DNA of 64,000 bases from assembly GCA_965249595.1 (NCBI GenBank), contig OZ252242.1, positions 1,116,001-1,180,000 on the forward strand. The letters are read 5' to 3'. Shown here piece after piece: positions 52,003-60,574 of the stretch (positions are counted from its first letter, which is position 1; every line of letters starts with the position of its first letter). A program made the translations under genes and the position numbers. A model generated the notes under the pieces. It searched no databases. It saw nothing but the letters and a program-made list of their open reading frames with translations, and was not told the DNA's origin. Source of the DNA: VXNJ01 sp965249595. GTDB taxonomy: Bacteria > Chloroflexota > UBA11872 > VXNJ01.

Positions 52003-52892
52003 TTTAGTAACGCCTTGATCTGATCGGTTGCAGGGTCGTAACGCTCTAGCACTTTGATGACCTCCCGGCCCAGCGGCGAAGGGGTTGAAGCGCCGGCGGT
52101 TACGGCGACGACATCGGCTCCTTCAAACCATTTATCACGGAGTTGCTCGGCGGTATCGATCAAATAGGCCGGTTTGCCGACCCGCTTTTTGACCACTTCC
52201 ACCAAACGGTTGGAATTCGAACTGCGCGCCGAACCCACCACGATCACCAGATCGGCGTCGTGCGCGGCTTTGACCACCGCCTCTTGCCGTTCCTGGGTGG
52301 CCCGGCAGATTTCGTTAAATATTTCCAATTGCGGCCAACGCTCTCGCGCTGCGCGGATCGCCGCCGCCGTGTCCCAAATGCTCAAGGTGGTCTGGGTGGT
52401 CAAGGCCAGTTTGCGGTTGGCGATGACCAGGTTCGCAATGTCCTTGGGCGATTCGATGAGATGGACCCTGCCGGGAGCCTCACCCAGGCACCCGTCGGCT
52501 TCCGGGTGACCGCGCCTGCCGACGAATAAAACGTCGTAATCGCGCGCCACCAGGTCATTGATCAGGTCATGGGTCACCTGCACGTCGGAACAGGTCGTGT
52601 CGATGGTCTTAAGTCCCCGCCGCTCGGCCACTTCCCTAACTTGCGGAGAAACGCCGTGGGCGGTAAAGATGATCGTCCCTCCATCGGCCTGGTTTAGGCC
52701 TTCGATCCGATCGTCGGAATCGATCAGCTCGATACCCTGATCCTGGAGTTGTCGGGTCATGTGCTCGTTGTGGACCAGATATCCGAGCATGTACAGCGGT
52801 CCATCTTCAGATTTGGCCGCCTTGCGCGCCATGTTCACGGCGGTTACAACGCCGTGGCAGTAGCCACGCGGATTGACTGCGATGACCTTCAA
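51999..52892 (-). CDS. ispH: 4-hydroxy-3-methylbut-2-enyl diphosphate reductase
   Basis: Encodes 297 residues. 'NPRGYCHGVVTAVNMA' has the first Fe-S Cys with the substrate His, 'IDTTCSDVQVTHDLI' the second and 'NEICRATQERQEAV' the third (usually T-I-C-x-A-T). The Fe-S site of the non-mevalonate isoprenoid pathway looks complete. The ATG overlaps no upstream gene, but its stop overlaps the ThDP gene by four bases (51999-52002), which is an odd partner for ispH. Confidence 0.95.
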   Translation of the reverse strand: MKVIAVNPRGYCHGVVTAVNMARKAAKSEDGPLYMLGYLVHNEHMTRQLQDQGIELIDSDDRIEGLNQADGGTIIFTAHGVSPQVREVAERRGLKTIDTTCSDVQVTHDLINDLVARDYDVLFVGRRGHPEADGCLGEAPGRVHLIESPKDIANLVIANRKLALTTQTTLSIWDTAAAIRAARERWPQLEIFNEICRATQERQEAVVKAAHDADLVIVVGSARSSNSNRLVEVVKKRVGKPAYLIDTAEQLRDKWFEGADVVAVTAGASTPSPLGREVIKVLERYDPATDQIKALLN

Positions 52893-52970
52893 TCCAACCG
52901 CCTGCCGCTAATCGCCATTCTTAAAGCCAAGTTTAGAAATGCGGTCGTGCAATATGGCCCGACTTTGCTT

Positions 52971-53768
52971 TTAGACCTTGCGGAATTCGGTCACCGCTTC
53001 GTTGGTCCCGTCGGCAAGCGGCTCCAGGCGGTAGTCGCCGAAAAGGTTGGGTGCTTCGCGCTGCATGATTTCAAGCACCATCGTGGCCACCTGGCGAATT
53101 TCGGTCTCGGCATGTTCGCTGCCGCGAAGTTCGATAAAGTGACGCAGGGCACGGGCGTTGGCGGTTACAAATATCTTGGTTTCGGTGGCATTGGGCAGCA
53201 CCGACCGCGCGGCTTGGCGGGAGAGCTTGCGGCGCAGAGTCAAGCTTTCGACTCCCTCGAACTGGGATCGCAAAATACGGACCAGGCGCCGATAGCTGTC
53301 GAGTGAATGCTCCATTGCCTTCAGCCAAACTTGGTGCGCCTCGGGGTTCTCAGCGATGGCCGCCGGCTCCACAAATTCGGTCCGGGCTGAGTTGACATAA
53401 CGCTGGGAGAGCTGGCTGTAACCGAATCCGGCACGGTGCCGGATCAGCTCGTGGGTAAAGGAGCGCGAAACGCCGCTGAAGATGAAATTCCACACCGCGT
53501 GCTCCAGTACGCTGCCGTGGCCCGAGGTGATGATATTGGACAGGTAATCGCGATTTGAGCGACGTCCCTTGCCAAAGGACATGTAACAGAGACGGCCGCC
53601 GGCCTCGGCCAGCAGTTCTGCGGCGTTGTCGGTATCCGAAGTCCACTCCAGCCCGTGGTCAGACAGGAATTGAGCCGTGCCGGCGTCGACGACTTCCTGT
53701 CTGCCGACCAGCACAACCCGTGGCTTGGTGACCACCGCCACCGGCGGCGGTTCGGGAGTCCCGGTCAC
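52971..53768 (-). CDS. thyX: FAD-dependent thymidylate synthase
   Basis: Encodes 265 residues from GTG 53768, which has GGAGG four bases before it; the open frame 67 codons further up overlaps the divergent small gene and has no family signal. 'HELIRHRAGFGYSQLSQRYV' is the R-H-R-x7-S/Y-x-x-x-S-x-R motif (with Y-S). 'ARALRHFIELRGSEHAETEI' holds the C-terminal FAD/dUMP contacts. It methylates dUMP to dTMP using flavin; no thyA is seen. Confidence 0.94.
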   Translation of the reverse strand: MTGTPEPPPVAVVTKPRVVLVGRQEVVDAGTAQFLSDHGLEWTSDTDNAAELLAEAGGRLCYMSFGKGRRSNRDYLSNIITSGHGSVLEHAVWNFIFSGVSRSFTHELIRHRAGFGYSQLSQRYVNSARTEFVEPAAIAENPEAHQVWLKAMEHSLDSYRRLVRILRSQFEGVESLTLRRKLSRQAARSVLPNATETKIFVTANARALRHFIELRGSEHAETEIRQVATMVLEIMQREAPNLFGDYRLEPLADGTNEAVTEFRKV

Positions 53769-53846
53769 GAGGCCTCCGATGCAGTCGCCTGATATCGGGG
53801 CCGCCGATAATCTTTCCTGATCATGCTTTCTCGCCCTAGCCCATAG

Positions 53847-54116
53847 ATGGCGCCCGATGATACGGCGGCGACTACCGCTGTTTTGCCACAGGGTGATTGG
53901 TACATTGTGCCGCCAGTTGACGAAGAATGGCGGGTCGAAGCGACGCCCGACGGACGCGGTGGCCAGCACATGCGGATGATATACGGCGATGGCTATTCGG
54001 CGACTGTATTTATGCGTGCCGATGGAGATTTACGGATTCGTCTCTACCGCCATGATCGACCTCATCCAATGGAAATCGATCATGACAAATTCCATATTTG
54101 GTTCGTCGGCGAATGA
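53847..54116 (+). CDS. Small hypothetical protein coupled to the metalloprotease gene
   Basis: Encodes 89 residues from ATG 53847, rich in beta-strand-like segments ('DWYIVPPVDEEWRVEA', 'GYSATVFMRADGDLRIRLYR'). It overlaps the next gene by four bases (ATGA at 54113-54116), which supports that it is real. No family recognised. Divergent from thyX. Confidence 0.6.
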   Translation: MAPDDTAATTAVLPQGDWYIVPPVDEEWRVEATPDGRGGQHMRMIYGDGYSATVFMRADGDLRIRLYRHDRPHPMEIDHDKFHIWFVGE

Positions 54117-55240
54117 CCGGCCCCTTGGTCTGGAAATTGCTGCGGGCCACGGCCCCGGCCGCACCTTTCCTTTTCGGGATGGGGTACGCAGCTGGGCGGC
54201 TGGCGATTCGTCCTCTCCGGGATTACCTAAATCGCCCGGAGATAATCGATCAGCAGCTGGCCCGGCGCGTAGCACGGGCCGTCCATCGACCGGCCGGTGG
54301 AGCCGCTTTTAGCCCAACTTGGGCCGATCTGGCGGGGCGCCAGTGCTCTGAGCAATTGGCTGAAGCGCTGGGCATAAATTGGCTGGCGGAGCACCCGGTA
54401 AAGGCAATCGAACCTCTCGATTGGATTGATCTGAACTTGGTGCGATTCGCCCAATTGCTCCAGTCCCTGGACGGCCCGGCCCGCAAGGGCATTGACAATC
54501 CCTTCGCGCGCGTCGCCGTTTCGGTGCAGGTCGGGATCCTGCTGGGGTACTTAGCATCGCGGGTGATGGGCCAATATGACGTGAAGCTATTCGGCGGTGA
54601 CCACACCACCTATGTGGTTGAGGCCAACGTGGACTCTTTGGCGCGCCGAATGGGGGTTGACCGCGACCAGCTTTGGCGTTGGGTCGCCCTGCACGAATTG
54701 ACCCATGCTCTTGAATTCGAACGCGCCGCGTGGTTGCCGGACCATTTACGCGGCCTGATTGCGAGCTATTTTTCCGACGACCGGCCCGATGATGCGACCG
54801 CAACTAAGGATGACGAGGCTGCTGGTGGGCTGCTGGCGATGGCGCTTAGCGGCAACCAGCGGGCAATGATTTCCCGCACCCAGGCCTGCATGTGCGTTCT
54901 GGAGGGTTATTCCAATCTGGTCATGCGCGAGGTTGGACGCTCGGTTCTCGGCGAATATCCGCGCATAGACGCGGCGATGCGCTCACGCGAAAAGTCCCGT
55001 TCGCTATTTACCAATCTCGTCCTGCGCCTGCTGGGATTGGGCCTAAAAATGGATCAATACCGAATGGGCGAGCGATTTTGTCGGCACGTGTTTGAAGAGG
55101 CCGGCATGGAGGCTGTGGACCTGGTCTGGCGTCGACCGGCCAACCTGCCCGACCTAGCTGAGATTGCCGATCCCGATCGTTGGCTGACCCGCATGCGCGA
55201 GTCGCTGCCCGAATCAGAGACGGGCCAACCTTCGCGCTAG
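54113..55240 (+). CDS. Zincin-type metalloprotease (DUF2342 family)
   Basis: About 375 residues from ATG 54113. 'RWVALHELTHALEFERAAWL' contains the H-E-x-x-H zinc motif, and the layout matches the DUF2342/zinc-dependent metalloprotease family found in Actinobacteria and Chloroflexi, sometimes labelled F420-biosynthesis-associated. The N-terminus may hold one membrane segment ('APFLFGMGYAAGRLA'). The role is unknown. It overlaps the small upstream gene by four bases. Confidence 0.82.
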   Translation: MTGPLVWKLLRATAPAAPFLFGMGYAAGRLAIRPLRDYLNRPEIIDQQLARRVARAVHRPAGGAAFSPTWADLAGRQCSEQLAEALGINWLAEHPVKAIEPLDWIDLNLVRFAQLLQSLDGPARKGIDNPFARVAVSVQVGILLGYLASRVMGQYDVKLFGGDHTTYVVEANVDSLARRMGVDRDQLWRWVALHELTHALEFERAAWLPDHLRGLIASYFSDDRPDDATATKDDEAAGGLLAMALSGNQRAMISRTQACMCVLEGYSNLVMREVGRSVLGEYPRIDAAMRSREKSRSLFTNLVLRLLGLGLKMDQYRMGERFCRHVFEEAGMEAVDLVWRRPANLPDLAEIADPDRWLTRMRESLPESETGQPSR

Positions 55241-55244
55241 CGCC

Positions 55245-55772
55245 CTATTCGCCGTCGCCGTAATGGATCAGGCTGTGAATCGGATAGTCGGCCAGATTGC
55301 TGCGGCCGGACAGGAAATCAAGTTCAACCAGAAAGGTCGCACCCGTAATCTGCCCGGCCAAGCGGGCGATTAGGCGCTCGGTCGCCGCAACCGTGCCGCC
55401 GGTGGCCAGCAGGTCATCACATAGCAGGACCTTTTGACCCGGTTGAACCGCGTCGGCGTGGATCTCCAAGGTTGCGGTGCCGTATTCGAGGTCGTAACTT
55501 TCCCCGATCGCCGCCGCCGGCAGTTTTCCGGCTTTGCGCACCAGGGCCACGCCGCATCCGCCCAGCTCGCGGGCCACGGCGACTGCGAATAGGAAACCAC
55601 GGGCTTCGGCGGCAGCGATGACGTCGGGCGGGTCGTCCTTAAAAGGAGCGGCCATCTGCTCAGCGGCCTGCGCGAACGCTTCACCGTTAAGGAGCAGTGG
55701 CGTGATGTCCTTAAACAGGATTCCTTCAATCGGGAAGTTCGGGATCGTGCGAATGTAGTCTTCGAGATTCAA
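55245..55772 (-). CDS. apt: Adenine phosphoribosyltransferase
   Basis: Encodes 175 residues. The start 'MNLEDYIRTIPNFPIEGILF' at TTG 55772 matches the family exactly, although the frame is open 20 codons further. 'VIAAAEARGFLFAVAVA' and the PRPP loop 'LLCDDLLATGGTVAATERLI' are intact. It salvages adenine to AMP. The chosen start lies 47 bases inside the 3' end of the uracil glycosylase gene upstream, a long overlap. Confidence 0.94.
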   Translation of the reverse strand: MNLEDYIRTIPNFPIEGILFKDITPLLLNGEAFAQAAEQMAAPFKDDPPDVIAAAEARGFLFAVAVARELGGCGVALVRKAGKLPAAAIGESYDLEYGTATLEIHADAVQPGQKVLLCDDLLATGGTVAATERLIARLAGQITGATFLVELDFLSGRSNLADYPIHSLIHYGDGE

Positions 55773-56412
55773 TTCGGCCGGCCATCGAGATTGTTGATTC
55801 GTTGGTGCGCAGGGCAGGCAAATTTTCGACAAATTTGGCCAGCGCTATCCAGTCGGTGACCTGCTGCGGAAATCTGCGGTATCGAGACATTACGCGTGGC
55901 GAAGGGTGATAGAGCGGGAAGAGGACTCTATCGTGCCAGGGCCAGGCTTGCCCGGCGGCGCCGGGCAATGACAACTCGTGTGGATCGATCCGTTTCAATG
56001 CGGCCAACGCCACCGCGCCGAGGGTGGCGATCAATGGCGGCTCGAGCAGGTCGATTACCGCTTTTAACCAGTGGCTACAGGCTGCCAGTTCGCTGGCCCG
56101 TGGGGCCCGATTTCGGCCGCCACCCGTTTGCGGATTGCAGATGACCGCATTGGTAATGAACAGGTCCGACCGCTTCAACCCGCAGGAAGCGAGCAATCGC
56201 TCGAAGTTTTCACCGCTGCGGTCGTCGCTGAGAGGAACCCCGGACTGCTCGGCGCCCCGCACGCCCGGGGCCTCGGCGATGACCAGGAGAGAGGTATCCA
56301 AGGACCCGTTGGCGGCGGTTAGGACCCGCCGCCGCCCTTCCATCGCCGGGCACGCGCGGCAGGCTGCGGCGGTTGCAAACAACTCCCGCCAGTTGTTTGG
56401 TGGCGCCGTCAA
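55726..56412 (-). CDS. Uracil-DNA glycosylase, family 4/5 type
   Basis: Encodes 228 residues. 'AACRACPAMEGRR' and 'VICNPQTGGG' with 'ASELAACSHWLK' supply four Cys for a [4Fe-4S] cluster. 'LLVIAEAPGVRGAEQSGVPL' is motif 1 with E-A-P-G, and 'LFPLYHPSPRVMSRYR' is motif 2 with H-P-S-P. It removes uracil from DNA. Overlaps the PIG-L-like gene by four bases at its start and apt at its end. Confidence 0.9.
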   Translation of the reverse strand: MTAPPNNWRELFATAAACRACPAMEGRRRVLTAANGSLDTSLLVIAEAPGVRGAEQSGVPLSDDRSGENFERLLASCGLKRSDLFITNAVICNPQTGGGRNRAPRASELAACSHWLKAVIDLLEPPLIATLGAVALAALKRIDPHELSLPGAAGQAWPWHDRVLFPLYHPSPRVMSRYRRFPQQVTDWIALAKFVENLPALRTNESTISMAGRIESRRLHSHDPELPD

Positions 56413-57038
56413 GCAACCACCTGGGGTTGGAATCGCTCAACCCCGCCATTGGCGGCGTCGCGTTGCCGGGCCGACTGGGCGGGCCCGGCACCTCCATCGC
56501 CGGGAAAGTTTCCGTTGCCGAGCAATTCATATTTGGCCCGGCCCGGACCATTTGCGGGGACGGCAATCTCGCCATTTCCGTCAGCGTCAAATGTCCAAAG
56601 CTGGGGCCGCTCCGGCAACGGCGGGCCGTCAACAAGCGTCCCGCCGGCCTGGGCCAATACGATGGCCCGATAGGCGATTGCAAAGGTGCCGGCGTGGTCT
56701 GGATTGGCGTCCAATCGATGGTGGGTTATCACCAATTGGACATCGGCCTCGCGCAGGATCTGGGCAAGCCGGATGGCGGCGACGGGATCGTCGCGTACGG
56801 TCTGCTCGGAAAAACCCAGCGTTGTGAGCCTGCACCCGAATTGCTTCGCCGAATTGGCCGTCGTCTCTTCGGCCCGGTCTGGGGGCAGACGCCTGCCGGG
56901 CAGCAAGCGTTCCACCATTACGACAATCGTTGGCGGATTGGAAGGTGAATGCGCAAGGAGCAGGCCGCCACAGGCGATTTCCGCCTCCAGCGGGTAGGCC
57001 GCAACTACCACCGTGCGCTGATCAAACTGATCTTGCAA
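56409..57038 (-). CDS. PIG-L/LmbE-like protein lacking the HPDD motif
   Basis: A 209-residue protein that aligns with the LmbE/PIG-L deacetylase fold: start 'TVVVAAYPLEAEIACGG' in place of A-P-H-P-D-D-E-x-x-x-C-G-G, 'AEETTANSAKQFGC', 'ILREADVQLVITHHRLDANP' and 'DHAGTFAIAYRAIVLA'. The zinc ligands H and D of H-P-D-D are Tyr and Leu, though the H-H..N-P-D-H end is present. It may bind substrate or metal differently. Family members remove acetyl groups from sugars. The start overlaps no gene and obgE is divergent. Confidence 0.7.
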   Translation of the reverse strand: MQDQFDQRTVVVAAYPLEAEIACGGLLLAHSPSNPPTIVVMVERLLPGRRLPPDRAEETTANSAKQFGCRLTTLGFSEQTVRDDPVAAIRLAQILREADVQLVITHHRLDANPDHAGTFAIAYRAIVLAQAGGTLVDGPPLPERPQLWTFDADGNGEIAVPANGPGRAKYELLGNGNFPGDGGAGPAQSARQRDAANGGVERFQPQVVA

Positions 57039-57106
57039 TTGGCATCTCCCTATTCCTTAACATCGCCAAAGCGTAAATTGACCGCCGCCAACAGATCGAT
57101 TGCTCA

Positions 57107-58393
57107 TTGACTCAATTTTTCGACACTGCGACCATTTCCGTAGTCGCCGGACGCGGCGGCGCGGGCTCGGCTTGGCTGCGGCGCGAAAAATATGTTCCGC
57201 ACGGCGGCCCGGCCGGTGGTGACGGAGGACGCGGCGGACACGTGATCCTGCGGGCCAGTACCGGTGAGAACACATTGGTTCGCTTCGCCTACCAGAAGCG
57301 CTTTGCGGCCGAGTCCGGTGGTGCCGGCGGCCGCAGCCTGGCCAGCGGCCGCCAAGGCCGCGACATGCACCTGGACGTTCCCTGTGGGACGATGGTTTAC
57401 GACACTACCGAGGATTGCCTGCTGGGCGACCTTGCGGAAGCCAGCCAAACTTTGGTCGCCGCCGCGGGCGGTGACGGCGGAATTGGTAATCATCACTTTA
57501 AAAGCTCGACTCGCCAGACTCCGCGTTTCGCCTTGCGCGGCCTACCGGGGGAACATCGTCGTCTTCGATTGGAACTTAAGTTGGTCGCCGATGTTGGATT
57601 GGCCGGCGCCCCCAATGCGGGCAAGTCCTCGTTGCTCGCCAAGATCTCGGCGGCCCGGCCGCTAGTGGCGGCGTTCCCTTTCTCGACAGTCCATCCAGTC
57701 CTTGGCGTGGTTCGGCGAGGTGATTCGCAACTGACTTTTGCCGATGTTCCCGGTCTGATTGAAGGATCCCATCTAGGGCAGGGCTTGGGCGATGAATTTC
57801 TGCGGCATCTGGAACGCACCCGATTCCTAGTCCAGGTAGTTGATCTGTCGGGCGATTCGGGCGACCCGATGCAGACCTATGAGTCGATCCGACGCGAACT
57901 CGAGTTCACGCCGCGTCCGCTGGACCGTCGCCCATATATCGTGGCGGCCAACAAAATGGACATCGCCACGGCCAGCGATGCCTGGCCAGCTTTCCAGGCG
58001 CAGATGGAGCGACTCGGCGTTTCCGCCTACCCGATTTCGGCAGTCACCGGCGAAGGCGTCAGCGATCTGCTGGCCGCCGCCTTCGCCGGCGCCGCCGCGG
58101 CTCCGGTCCACCATCTCGGCGACAACTCCGGCGCCAATCTTCCGGTCCTGCGGCCCGGCGCCGGGCAAAGGCCGACCATCGTCGAACAAACCGGCCCAGG
58201 GCAGTTTGAAGTTCGCGGCAGTCAAATCGAAACCCTGATCGAGCGGGTGGATTTTCAGATGCCGGAAGCCCTGGAGTGGTTCTGGCGCCAGTTAGAGCGG
58301 GCGGGAGCGATGCGAGCGCTGCGGCGGGCCGGGGCCAAAAAGGGAGATCAGGTCGAAATCGCCGGCCGCACCTTTCAGTGGCATGAACCTTAA
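57107..58393 (+). CDS. obgE: GTPase Obg/CgtA
   Basis: Encodes 428 residues in three domains: the Gly-rich Obg fold ('GRGGAGSAWLRREKYVPHGG' and 'GGDGGIGNHHFKSSTRQTPR'), the GTPase ('LAGAPNAGKSSLLAKIS', 'FADVPGLIEG', 'AANKMDIAT') and a C-terminal OCT domain ('GAMRALRRAGAKKGDQVEIA'). It links ribosome assembly and stress responses. Starts at TTG 57107; no better start is visible. Confidence 0.95.
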   Translation: MTQFFDTATISVVAGRGGAGSAWLRREKYVPHGGPAGGDGGRGGHVILRASTGENTLVRFAYQKRFAAESGGAGGRSLASGRQGRDMHLDVPCGTMVYDTTEDCLLGDLAEASQTLVAAAGGDGGIGNHHFKSSTRQTPRFALRGLPGEHRRLRLELKLVADVGLAGAPNAGKSSLLAKISAARPLVAAFPFSTVHPVLGVVRRGDSQLTFADVPGLIEGSHLGQGLGDEFLRHLERTRFLVQVVDLSGDSGDPMQTYESIRRELEFTPRPLDRRPYIVAANKMDIATASDAWPAFQAQMERLGVSAYPISAVTGEGVSDLLAAAFAGAAAAPVHHLGDNSGANLPVLRPGAGQRPTIVEQTGPGQFEVRGSQIETLIERVDFQMPEALEWFWRQLERAGAMRALRRAGAKKGDQVEIAGRTFQWHEP

Positions 58394-58435
58394 GATCTGG
58401 GCGGATGCGGGCGATGATCCGTCCAGGCCGGAGGT

Positions 58436-59620
58436 CTATCCGTCCCCGGTCATGATCCCGTAGTGGTCAGCGATGATCGGATCGGCCGTTAGCTGCAGCC
58501 CGTTCCGGCTTAGCCAATCCTCCTGAACCGAATCAAGCTGGCTCGTCAATACGGCGCTGTCGCTGCGCAAATTTAAGTAGAAATTGTCAATTGCCCGTTC
58601 TTGCAACTGACCTAGGGAGTCCTCTTCCAGTGGCCTCATCTCTTCAAAATCCTCGACATAGAAGAGGATGTCGCTGGCATCGGGAACTTCAAATATCGAT
58701 ACCGTGCCAACTTCCTGCTGCCAGATACCGTCGGCGTATTCAGGCGGGATCTGCGACCGCACGCGATAACCGTAATCGAATGCCGAATAACCCTCATCGT
58801 CGGCGTCGCCGTCGACGATCGTTTGGCGCCCACCGGTGATTAGCTGTATCTCCAATTGATCTAGGCGCTTGCGGTCCGTAGATCGAATGATCAAAAGTTT
58901 TATCTGGTCGGCTTCAGTTGGGACACCGGCTCTGACACCGGCAATTTCGTACTCCTCAAGCGCCAGTCCGCGCAGATGTCTCTCCAATGCATCGCCTTCT
59001 ACGTCTATGGCCTCGGCCAGCGCCGCGATGGAAGCCGCGATGCCGGCTGCTGCGGCGTAGTCGAGCAGCGCGGCTTGATATCGGTCGGCGGCCGGGACTT
59101 CACCCGCGGCGTACCGGTCAAACAGGATCTGGCGATTTACTAGATCGTTGAGCGCGCCTGATTCGGAACCGAAATAGCTCTGGGCAAACTCATCGGACGC
59201 GGCATTGGGAACAAATTCAGCTCCAGAGGGTATCTTTTGGGCGATTTCGTTTAGTCCGGTCAACGCACGCCAGCGCACCAAGTCGCGTTCGACGGCGACC
59301 TGCTCAAGCTGAACGGCGGTTTCGCCAATTTCGGCCACGGTACTCCACTGAACCCCAACGCGGTTGTAGAAGAGCATCCAGACCAATATCGTTACGACAA
59401 CCGCGGCAACCAGCCAGACAAAAAGCTGGACCAATCGGTTGCCGGCTTGAGTACGGGCCGCGTCAGGTTGATCGTTCCAAGAGGAAATCACATCCGGCAG
59501 ATCACGCCAGCCAACGCGGTGTTCGGCGGCCGTCTCAATGCGCCGGATGCGGCGCGCATCTTCTCGTTCGTGCCGCCGCCGCTTGGATTTGTTCTGCGGT
59601 GGATCCTTACGGCTGGCCAT
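58436..59620 (-). CDS. Membrane-anchored foldase-like protein with a degenerate parvulin domain
   Basis: A 394-residue protein: very basic N-terminus (about 55 residues), one membrane helix ('VQLFVWLVAAVVVTILVWML' region, residues 63-83), then SurA/PrsA-like helices and a C-terminal stretch whose order ('IKLLIIRSTDRKRLDQLEIQ', 'SAFDYGYRVRSQIPPEYADG', 'TVSIFEVPDASDILFYVEDF') follows a PpiC parvulin domain, though its active-site residues are not recognisable. It would act outside the membrane on exported proteins. It follows rpsR on the same strand by 33 bases, so it may be read from the rpsF operon. Confidence 0.65.
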   Translation of the reverse strand: MASRKDPPQNKSKRRRHEREDARRIRRIETAAEHRVGWRDLPDVISSWNDQPDAARTQAGNRLVQLFVWLVAAVVVTILVWMLFYNRVGVQWSTVAEIGETAVQLEQVAVERDLVRWRALTGLNEIAQKIPSGAEFVPNAASDEFAQSYFGSESGALNDLVNRQILFDRYAAGEVPAADRYQAALLDYAAAAGIAASIAALAEAIDVEGDALERHLRGLALEEYEIAGVRAGVPTEADQIKLLIIRSTDRKRLDQLEIQLITGGRQTIVDGDADDEGYSAFDYGYRVRSQIPPEYADGIWQQEVGTVSIFEVPDASDILFYVEDFEEMRPLEEDSLGQLQERAIDNFYLNLRSDSAVLTSQLDSVQEDWLSRNGLQLTADPIIADHYGIMTGDG

Positions 59621-59653
59621 AGACGTTGGGAAGAATTCTGCGGTCGTTATCGA

Positions 59654-59992
59654 TTAGCGACGCTGGGTGTACGGCAACAGGGCCAAGTACCGGGCACGCT
59701 TGATCGCCCGGGCCAACTTGCGCTGCTGCTTGGCGTCAAGCCCCGTTTGCCGGCGCGCCATTATCTTGCCCGACGGGGCCAGAAAGTTGCGAATCCGATC
59801 CACATCTTTGTAATCGAGGATTACATCTTCGCCCGGTTCGAACGCGTGGCCAATCGCTCCACGGCGACGACGACGATTTCCCGATTGCGCGTCTTCCGAG
59901 GATCGTTCTTCGAATCGATTGGGTGGTGCCGAACGGGGTCGGTCTTCGAATCGATTGGGTGGTGCCGAACGGGGTCGGTCTTGGTCAGTCAT
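59654..59992 (-). CDS. rpsR: Ribosomal protein S18
   Basis: Encodes 112 residues. The core 'DYKDVDRIRNFLAPSGKIMA' and 'RRQTGLDAKQQRKLARAIKR' is S18. The N-terminal extension of about 40 residues is repetitive: a 12-residue unit (DRPRSAPPNRFE) occurs twice with identical DNA. S18 pairs with S6 in the platform of the 30S subunit. Last gene of the rpsF-ssb-rpsR set. Confidence 0.95.
   Translation of the reverse strand: MTDQDRPRSAPPNRFEDRPRSAPPNRFEERSSEDAQSGNRRRRRGAIGHAFEPGEDVILDYKDVDRIRNFLAPSGKIMARRQTGLDAKQQRKLARAIKRARYLALLPYTQRR
59908..59979. repeat. Two tandem 36-bp repeats in the rpsR 5' end
   Basis: A 36-base unit is present twice with identical sequence (59908-59943 and 59944-59979), adding one 12-residue repeat to the S18 N-terminal extension without shifting the frame. 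Confidence 0.9.
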
Positions 59993-60039
59993 TAGAGGTA
60001 CCTTCTTGGCAATCGGATTGGTTGTTTGGCCGGCAGTGG

Positions 60040-60549
60040 TTAAAACGGCAAATCGTCAATGTCGATTTCCTTTTCACCACTCGCCGGGCGTTGGCCGGTT
60101 GGTTGATCGGCGGCCTGTTCCCATGATTCAACTGCTCCGCCGGCCGGCCGGGCAGCCGGGCGAACCGGTGGTCCTTCACTGGAGGCGGGCGAACCGCTGG
60201 TGAGGTTGACCACGTCGGATGCTGAAACCTCCAACGACGTTCGAGTCTGCCCGTCATTGCCGGTCCATTCGCTGGAGCGGAATCTACCCGAAACATAGAC
60301 GCGCGAGCCTCGATTTAGGTACTGATTGGCCATTTCGGCCGTACGTCCCCAGGCGGTAACGCGAAACCAATCGGTGTGTTCGGTCCACTGCCGGTCAGGT
60401 CCGCGGCGGTTGTCATTGACCGCCACGCGGAACGTGGAATATTCACGTCCATCCTGTGTAAAGCGTTTCTCGGGGTCGGCGCCGAGGCGACCAACCAACG
60501 TAATTGTTTTGATGCCTCGCGCGCGGCGTGGGCGACCGTCGTCGTTCAT
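60040..60549 (-). CDS. ssb: Single-stranded DNA-binding protein
   Basis: Encodes 169 residues. The OB fold ('TITLVGRLGADPEKRFTQDG', 'DWFRVTAWGRTAEMANQYLN', 'VYVSGRFRSSEW') is followed by a Gly/Pro/Ala-rich linker and the acidic tip 'DIDDLPF' that recruits partner enzymes. It lies between rpsF and rpsR on the same strand, as in most bacteria. Confidence 0.97.
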   Translation of the reverse strand: MNDDGRPRRARGIKTITLVGRLGADPEKRFTQDGREYSTFRVAVNDNRRGPDRQWTEHTDWFRVTAWGRTAEMANQYLNRGSRVYVSGRFRSSEWTGNDGQTRTSLEVSASDVVNLTSGSPASSEGPPVRPAARPAGGAVESWEQAADQPTGQRPASGEKEIDIDDLPF

Positions 60550-60574
60550 ATATTTGAATCCGTTCGGAGATTAT

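Noticed and set aside
53769..53969. 67-codon N-terminal extension of ThyX
   Set aside because: It overlaps the divergent small gene, lacks ThyX homology, and GTG 53768 has a strong ribosome site.
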